Shown in pieces: positions 58,134 to 64,000 of a stretch of 64,000 nucleotides of DNA (position 1 is its first letter; every line of letters begins with the position of its first letter). The notes below the pieces were generated by a model. That model was not told the origin of the DNA. It worked only from the letters and a program-made list of their open reading frames with translations, and ran no database searches. Source of the stretch: Sipunculus nudus. Its lineage: Eukaryota; Annelida; Sipuncula; Golfingiida; Sipunculidae. The DNA is taken from NCBI GenBank assembly GCA_026874595.1, contig CM049322.1, positions 32,134,340 to 32,198,339 of the forward strand, read 5' to 3'. The position numbers and the translations under genes are program-made.

Positions 58134-58310
58134 TTACGGGGTGACATAAAAGCGGACCGAACTGTCTCCCTAGTGCAGCTTGCTTTTCTAGCGAAGCGGT
58201 TGGTACGCCGGACTTGTGCGCCACCAACCTGGGTTCTACTCCCGGATTGGCCCAGGATTTTCCACTCATTTATTTGTCTTCTATCAAAATTAATGAGCAA
58301 TTAATTGTTG
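58134..58310 (+). mobile_element. tRNA-derived SINE
   Basis: Same family as the pair at 30799-31275: GTTACGGGGTGACATAAAAG head, TAGCGAAGCGGTTGG A-box-like and CCTGGGTTCTACTCCCGG B-box-like motifs. Sits in intron 2 of the microprotein gene, opposite orientation. The minus frames at 58027-58300 are its shadow. Confidence 0.7.
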
Positions 58311-58355
58311 GACACCTCACCCAAAAATGTACAACAGTGATAAAAGGAGCAGAAC

Positions 58356-58897
58356 TTCATTAGCCAATAGCTATTTGTATATTATTCTACCATCATTAGC
58401 CAATAGCTATTTGTATATTATTCTACCATCATTAGCCAATAGCTATTTGTATATTACTCTACCATCATTAGCCAATAGCTATTTGTATATTATTCTACCA
58501 TCATTAGCCAATAGCTATTTGTATATTATTCTACCATCATTAGCCAATAGCTATTTGTATATTATTCTACCATCATTAGCCAATAGCTATTTGTATATTA
58601 TTCTACCATCATAAGCCAATAGCTATTTGTATATTATTCTACCATCATTAGCCAATAGCTATTTGTATATTATTCTACCATCATTAGCCAATAGCTATTT
58701 GTATATTATTCTACCATCATTAGCCAATAGCTATTTGTATATTATTCTACCATCATTAGCCAATAGCTATTTGTATATTATTCTACCTTCATTAGCCAAT
58801 AGCTATTTGTATATTATTCTACCATCGTTAGCCAATAGCTATTTGTATATTATTCTACCATCATTAGCCAATAGCTATTTGTATATTATTCTACTAT
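58356..58897. repeat. 36-bp minisatellite, 15 near-identical units
   Basis: Unit ATTAGCCAATAGCTATTTGT-ATATTATTCTACCATC repeated 15 times with only a handful of substitutions (for example at units 3, 8, 13, 14). Because 36 is a multiple of three, the plus frame stays open (SLANSYLYIILP repeats), but this is a repeat artefact inside intron 2 of the minus-strand microprotein gene. Confidence 0.95.
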
Positions 58898-59109
58898 TCT
58901 AACAAGAAACTGTCCACAGTTTGTAATTTTTGGGGCAATTTTGACACATGAAGGCACATTCATGTTTAAATGGCCAGTTTCACAAATCAATGTTTAATTA
59001 TAGGATCTAATATAAATTTAAGAACATTTTTTTAATGGTTTAAATGAGGGTTTTCCCAAAGGGATGCAAACTAAAATGCACATAATAACACAATATTTAC
59101 AATATTTAC

Positions 59110-59141
59110 CTCTGCATTCATCTGAGCGCTTTCACCAAAAT
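59110..59141 (-). CDS. Exon 2 (32 nt) of 39-residue microprotein gene
   Basis: Acceptor TTTTATTTATTTACAG and donor GAG|GTAAAT enclose 32 nt. It enters in phase 1 and leaves in phase 0, reading (N)FGESAQMNAE; both junctions agree with exons 1 and 3. Confidence 0.55.
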
Positions 59142-59489
59142 CTGTAAATAAATAAAACACCATTGTTAGCATAACATTACCAGTATACAGATGTTGACAG
59201 AACTGTTGTGAATCCTGACAGCCAGCTGTGTTAAAATCCCTGGTCAAAGTCTTAACCACAAGGATGCATCCTCTCCACCCAGGAAAGCAAGGGTGCTTTA
59301 TTGTCACTGGTGGTAGATCAATAATCACAGGAGATTAAACTGTATGTGTCTAGTCGTGTGACTAAGTATACCCCACCAGGATCCCATAGACAAGTTTTCT
59401 GGGTTACACATTCTGTCACTTTTCCATAACTACAGCTCTTAATAGCAACATTAACTCTAGGTTAACTGAAGAGTGACATTAGCATAATT

Positions 59490-59668
59490 TACAACAGGCT
59501 ATACCCTACCCCTACAGAACTATATTATCATCATTAACACTAAGCCGTATACCCTACCCCTACAAAACTATATTATCACCATTTACACCAGGCTATACCC
59601 TACCCCTACAAAACCATATTATCCCCATTTACACTAGGCTACATCCTACCCCTACAGAACTATATTAT
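59490..59668. repeat. ~54-bp minisatellite, four units
   Basis: Core GGCTATACCCTACCCCTACA then GAACTATATTATCA(T/C)CATTTACAC. Three further units of the same family lie at 60955-61105, on the far side of exon 1, so the two blocks flank 1.3 kb of unrelated repeats. Confidence 0.8.
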
Positions 59669-59770
59669 CACAGCAAAGCAGCAGAAACCAAAATAGGCTG
59701 CAAGAAAAGAGTGCACGAAGGCTGCAGCTAACAACATACTTTCTGCTGCCAGCAAATCTGCCTTTTGTGC

Positions 59771-60012
59771 AGGAAGGTTGCAGAAGGATTGCAGCTAGCC
59801 ACAGTCCTATATAGTTAACTGAATGCTGTAGCAGGAAGGTTGCAAGAGGGTTGTGGCTAGCTGCACTCCTGTACAGTCAACTTGATGCTGTGCGCAGAAA
59901 GGTTGCGGGACGGTTGCGGCTAGCAGCAGTCCTGTACAGTTAACTGGATGCTGTGTGCAGGAAGGTTGTGGAAGAGTTGCGGCTAGCCGCAGTCCTCTAC
60001 AGTTATATGCTC
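59771..60012. repeat. ~62-bp minisatellite, four units
   Basis: Units at about 59771, 59832, 59894 and 59957 share GCAGGAAGGTTGC, TTGCGGCTAGC, GCAGTCCTGTACAGTTAACT and GATGCTGT. Lies in intron 1. Confidence 0.75.
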
Positions 60013-60215
60013 TGCTATATCCTGTCTTACACTGCTGTTTTTGTCTAAAGTGATTTTGGAGGGAAAAGCAGCTATCTTTGTAAATTTTGTAAAATGTGCT
60101 AGGTTAGCTCTTGTAAAAATATGAAGATCTGTGATAAGGAGCTCAAGAAAGAGTAACATTTAACAGATCCTGCTTGTTCAGCGGACTTGTTGGATTAATT
60201 AGAACATACACTCAC

Positions 60216-60249
60216 TTGATGGAAGACTGGGAGGACCAGGAGAGGCCAT
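60216..60249 (-). CDS. Exon 1 of 39-residue microprotein gene (start codon)
   Basis: ATG in strong context (ATAAATGG) with two in-frame TAA just upstream, reading MASPGPPSLPS plus one base of the next codon, then a consensus CAA|GTGAGT donor. Exons of 34, 32 and 54 nt sum to 120 nt, 40 codons including stop. The product is a 39-residue, Pro/Ser-rich N-terminus followed by a charged, probably helical tail. No signal peptide, transmembrane segment or Cys; likely cytoplasmic. I recognise no family. Alternative: these are the last exons of a larger gene with another upstream promoter. Confidence 0.55.
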
Positions 60250-60599
60250 TTATGTTTATGTTAGTACCACCAGTAAGTTTGAGCTACATAGCAATGAATA
60301 GCTCAATAAGTTGGCATAAATAACATATTATTATCACAAACACTGCAATTTTTCAAACATAAATGACATCTTCTTGCCCATTTGGTTTGAATTAATGAAT
60401 AAAATCAAGTTGAACCATTTGCTTTATCAAAAGCTGCCTCAAAGGTGTGTTGTTATTTTTCATATGAATATAAATAATTTTAAATATTTCATCAGACCAT
60501 GTTTTTTTAGCTCAGATAGCTTACAGTCATCTGTAAGTCTGTCAGTCATCTGAGCTAAAGCAATCATCCTTTGTCTGGATTAAGGCCAAGGGAAGTGTG

Positions 60600-60915
60600 C
60601 AGGAAGACTGCAGGAAGTTTACAGTAACAGTGCTTGGCAATATTGCAGCAAGTGTGCAGCAACATAGGTTGGGGTAAGCTTGCAGCAAGGTTTCTGCAAA
60701 CTAATCTGAATGGCAAATTGTGACCTCGTTGCAAGGTTCCTGCAAAGTTGCAGCAAGTTTACAGCAAAAGTGTCATGAAATATTGCAGCAAGTGTGCAAA
60801 ACATAGGTTGCAGTAGGCCTGCAGCACAATTTTCGTAAAATAATTTGCATGGCCAATTGTGACCTTGCTGCAAGACTGCTGCACAGCCGCAGGAAGTTTA
60901 CAGCAACAGTGTGAG
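60600..60915. repeat. 139-bp tandem repeat, ~2.2 units
   Basis: TTTACAGTAACAG / TTTACAGCAAAAG / TTTACAGCAACAG at 60618, 60757 and 60896 mark a 139-bp period. Rich in TGCAGCAAG words. Confidence 0.7.
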
Positions 60916-60954
60916 GCAAGCTTGATTTTTGCTAGGGAACCACTACTTCCAAGA

Positions 60955-61105
60955 ACTACAGTATCACTATTTACACAAGGCTATACCCTAGCCCCACAGA
61001 ACAATATTATCATCATTTACACTAGGCTAATACCTACACTACTAACTATATTATCACCTTTTACAGTAGGCTATATCCTACCCCTACAGAACTATTATAT
61101 CACTA
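60955..61105. repeat. ~54-bp minisatellite, second block
   Basis: Three diverged units of the 59490-59668 family (GGCTATACCCTA(G/C)CCC, TATTATCA). The plus frame 60859-61437 runs through this and the next array and is unsupported. Confidence 0.7.
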
Positions 61106-61289
61106 TATTCCCACTCAGAATATATTGTTTGCCACTTGTTGGAAGCACATTTACTGCAAATGTGCCTGGAATTATTATGTCTGCACTAGCTGTGCATACT
61201 GTATGCAAAAAATGTTGGGCAAACATATTTCAAAGCTTATATCTTGACAGCAATTACTTTGCTAAGGGCAAGTTGTTTGCTTTTCCTGA

Positions 61290-61625
61290 AGGCAAACAAT
61301 TTGCAAAGGTTAAATTGGTTGATTTCAAATTAGCAAACACTTTGCAAAGGAAAACATTTATTTTGGAGAAGCAAATGATCTGCAAAGGGGAACTTAGTTT
61401 GTTTGGAGAAGCAAAGATTTCACAAAGGGGAACATAAGTATGATTTTGAAATAACAAATACTTTGCAAAGGAGAACTCAGTTTGCTGTTGTAATAGCAAG
61501 TACCCTGCAAGGGGCACTTTGTTTGTTTTTCAAGGAGCAAATACTTTGCAAAGGGTAAGTTAGTCAATTTTAGTAGCAAATACTTTGCAATAAGGAAGTT
61601 ATATTATTTTTTTAGTAGCATCTAC
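61290..61625. repeat. ~41-bp degenerate tandem repeat, eight units
   Basis: Units start with (A)GCAAATACTTTGCAAAGG and vary afterwards. Minus-strand frames (KYLLFQN, KYLLLEKQ) are periodic artefacts. Confidence 0.75.
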
Positions 61626-61929
61626 TATATGTAGATTGCATATGAAGATGGCTTGGGGTGTGATGCTAGTAGCAGACTATTTGCATCAAATTGTGTGTAG
61701 CACCAACAGAAAACCCGGAACAAACGTGGAATACATTATTGTGTAATTAAACAAACGTTATTGTTGATATCAAACATTTTGTAGGTAAACAAACTTGCAG
61801 AAATGGCCGTTCTGTGTTACATAAACAGATCATTACTTCCATGAGGCATTTAATATATATCTTAATATATTTTACCCGCATACACAATTCCAGTTTGGGT
61901 TTTCCATTGTAAGCTATTCTTCCACTGTT

Positions 61930-62055
61930 TTACCTAGACTATTGCCCTGCGTTATTAATGCCTGCTGCTCTCAGCCAATCAAAGAGAGGAGCAACGTACC
62001 AGCTGTGCTTTGATTGGCATAGAGCAGAGGGCAATCATTGCTATGGGAATCAGTC
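61930..62055. promoter_or_regulatory. Imperfect hairpin with paired CCAAT boxes
   Basis: CCAATCAAAG (about 61976-61985) and CTTTGATTGG (about 62010-62019) are exact inverses, inside wider arms ATTGCCCTGC...CTGCTCTC and AGAGCAGAGGGCAAT. CCAAT boxes in opposite orientations could act as a promoter element or simply be a MITE-like relic. Confidence 0.4.
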
Positions 62056-62144
62056 TATTTTTTCATCCGCAAAGCTGTTTCATATTCACAATCATTTGCA
62101 TAAACTTTAATGAATCTTAAATTATCTTCCAAAGGGATTAAAAG

Positions 62145-62290
62145 TTTCCAAAATGGTAGTGAATGGACATGACAAAATACCGCGAAAAGCTGAAAACACA
62201 AGGATGGCGTAGCATGAAGATGTCACGCTGACCACTTCAGCAAACACCAATCAAAGACTGAACAAGATTCGAACTAGTACCCACCAAGCA
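62145..62290 (+). other. Possible first exon on plus strand
   Basis: An ATG (MVVNGHDKIPRKAENTRMA) is followed by an in-frame TAG, then EDVTLTTSANTNQRLNKIR up to a CAAGCAG|GTAAAT donor. A second short frame reads MTKYREKLKTQGWRSMKMSR. Because of the stop it is at best a leader or a broken exon. Confidence 0.25.
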
Positions 62291-62561
62291 GGTAAATCAA
62301 ACAAAGCTATATAGTTTTACTTACTGTAAATAAATAAGTAAGCAACCTGAATTTTGAAACCACAATTTTAATTTTATTGTTAAATCGGTATAACTTACAG
62401 TAAATCAGGTGGTTCATATGCTTACTCGGCGTAGTGAGAGTATTACTTTTATCTGTCCAGCTGTTTTTTGGGGGATAAATTATAATATTTTAGGATGGCA
62501 AACTTACCAAAAAACACTTGCACCATGTGGTCAAAAGCAGAAAATGCATAATTTTTAGCTT

Positions 62562-62663
62562 CATACCTGGGGGAATCGGTTGTTTCGTCACCAGAGTTTA
62601 TTCCTCACCAAAGCAAAAAGACCTGGGGAGGGAAGAAGATGTTGCCAGTACTAATGTTTACTG
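62562..62663 (+). CDS. Candidate plus-strand exon
   Basis: Acceptor GCATAATTTTTAG and donor ACTG|GTATGT enclose about 100 nt reading SYLGESVVSSPEFIPHQSKK then TWGGKKMLPVLMFT, phase 1-1, the phase needed after the donor at 62290. A second frame is open too (SFIPGGIGCFVTRVYSSPKQ). Family unknown. Confidence 0.3.
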
Positions 62664-63640
62664 GTATGTTTGTTTATAATCATACTATATAAATATAAAT
62701 ATTCAAAACTAAATAAAGATATAGATTTTATTTTTTTAAATTAACCCAATGGGGTCATTTACTCAGGGGAGGCACTTTTCAGCATTGTGGATACCCATAC
62801 ATGTTACTGATTTTTAAAATACCCCTTTGCACATAAATTTCAAGGAGATATTAATCTAAAATTGACCCTTTTTCCTGTAAAATGAGGAGAATTTACCAAA
62901 TATAGCATACCTTTTTTAAACACGCTTATTTATATCAATTCAGATATTTGACATATTTTATCCAAAAAAAAAAACATTCATATACAAACCATAACCCTGC
63001 CTTGGTAGACATGACAGTACCACTAAATGTACCGACTCTCTAATATACACATATTAAATTACCGGTCAAAATATTGTTCTCAAGGTAGAAAGGTATATAA
63101 GGGTCCGGTAGACTGATCATTTTTCAATATCACTGAGGTGGTTTTAAACATCTGACTTCTCAACTAATTTAATTTTCATTTGCTGGTAATTTATATAATG
63201 GTTCATTGTAAACTTTAAGCTAACAATATTTTTTCTACAATAGGTAATTAACTTACAGTTCTGGCTGGCTTACATATGTCATGGGCTTTATCATCAATAA
63301 TGAATAAAACATATTATGCCTACTGACAAGGTAATCTGGTAAATAAGGACAAACAAACATGAAATAACCACACTGAACTATGTATTTTCCTTAAATATAT
63401 GACACACTGTGTGTCTGAATACAAATGTGAAACTTTGAAAGACTAGGAAATTACAGGTCTGTAGAAGTTTGTTTTTTTTTCAGCATGTCAAATGCTGATC
63501 TAGTTCAAGGTTAAAATCAAGGTTGATAACATATTTGTGAAATTTTAAGTATTTCTTTTACTTTGTTTTTTATTTACTGCCTGTAAAGGTGATCTCTTTG
63601 TTTGCACCATGATTGAAGTAGTTCTGCAATACTTTTGCTG
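62664..63640. other. No feature recognised
   Basis: AT-rich spacer without supported exons or repeats. Confidence 0.35.
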
Positions 63641-64000
63641 TGGCTTTTCAAACCAGTAGAAGGGAATTTTTTGCTATTACTTTACAAGCCATTTACAGTG
63701 GCTTTGCAAACCATTTGAACTTGTTTTGCAAGCAATTTGCAGTGGCTTTGCAAACCATTTGAACTTGTATTGCAAGCCATTTGCAGTGGCTTTGCAAACC
63801 ATTTGAACTTGTTTTGCAAGCCATTTGCAGTGGCTTTGCAAACCATTTGAACTTGTTTTTCAAGCCATTTGCAGTGGCTTTGCAAATCATTTGAACTTAT
63901 TTTGCAACCCATTTGCAGTAGTTTTGCAAACCATTTGAACTTGCTTTACAAGCCATTTGCAGTGGCTTTGCAAACCATTTGAACTTGCTTTACAAGACAT
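63640..64000. repeat. 44-bp satellite of two 22-bp halves, running off the window
   Basis: Halves TTTGCAAGCCATTTGCAGTG(GC) and TTTGCAAACCATTTGAACTT(GT) alternate with an exact 44-bp period (for example 63737 to 63781). The period is not a multiple of three, so all minus frames cycle and produce the repeated VQMVCKATANGL open frames, which are artefacts. About seven dimers are visible. Confidence 0.9.

Noticed and set aside
58327-58902. Long plus-strand open frames (SLANSYLYIILP repeats)
   Set aside because: Purely the in-frame reading of a 36-bp minisatellite with no start context, splice sites or unique sequence.
60859-61437. 192-codon plus frame
   Set aside because: Runs through three different tandem arrays; residues mirror repeat words, and no domain or splice support.
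63682-63912. Repeated minus-strand protein VQMVCKATANGL
   Set aside because: Arises because a 44-bp satellite lacks stops in any frame; all frames show the same periodic peptide.

Overview
This is an AT-rich, intron-rich animal sequence with no bacterial or viral gene organisation. A marine mollusc, probably a bivalve, is the best guess. The reasons are an array of secreted C-type lectin exons, a Penelope-like retroelement with a hammerhead ribozyme, tRNA-derived SINEs, degenerate TGACCT-rich repeats and very many (TA)n/(CT)n microsatellites. Species assignment is inference. Nearly all long open frames are shadows of repeats; the real coding signal is in short exons (24-275 nt) recognised by matching splice sites and codon phase.

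Region 1 (0-25.7 kb) is a cluster of small secreted-protein gene pieces, mostly on the minus strand. Four C-type lectin-like domain (CTLD) loci lie near 0.5, 10-11.8, 17 and 22-23 kb. Only the 22-23 kb locus has both CTLD exons intact; the other three carry single-base frame breaks while several of their splice sites survive. Interspersed are a signal-peptide exon (5.1 kb), the last two exons of a Cys-rich protein (5.8-6.2 kb), Ig-like exons (13.7-14.7 kb), a plus-strand PLAT-like exon (16.7 kb), two terminal exons of a plus-strand gene (24.5-25.0 kb) and a 55-residue 4-Cys peptide (25.5 kb).

Region 2 (28.5-43 kb) is dominated by a direct segmental duplication: 30.13-36.86 kb against 38.14-42.85 kb. 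It carries duplicated minus-strand coding exons with splice sites kept in both copies; one exon is present only in the second copy. A Penelope-like element with a GIY-YIG endonuclease and a downstream hammerhead ribozyme follows at 43.0-43.85 kb.

Region 3 (44.5-53.4 kb) holds a second direct duplication whose two copies each carry a 56-bp minisatellite, plus a perfect 40-bp-armed hairpin inserted in a TA tract, and nested minisatellites.

Region 4 (56.4-64 kb) has two compact minus-strand three-exon genes. One predicts a 39-residue microprotein and has a polyadenylation signal; the other predicts a 123-residue protein. Their introns and flanks are full of minisatellites (36-bp x15, 54-bp, 62-bp, 139-bp, 41-bp and 44-bp units). 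All gene models here are hand-made from sequence and need transcript support.
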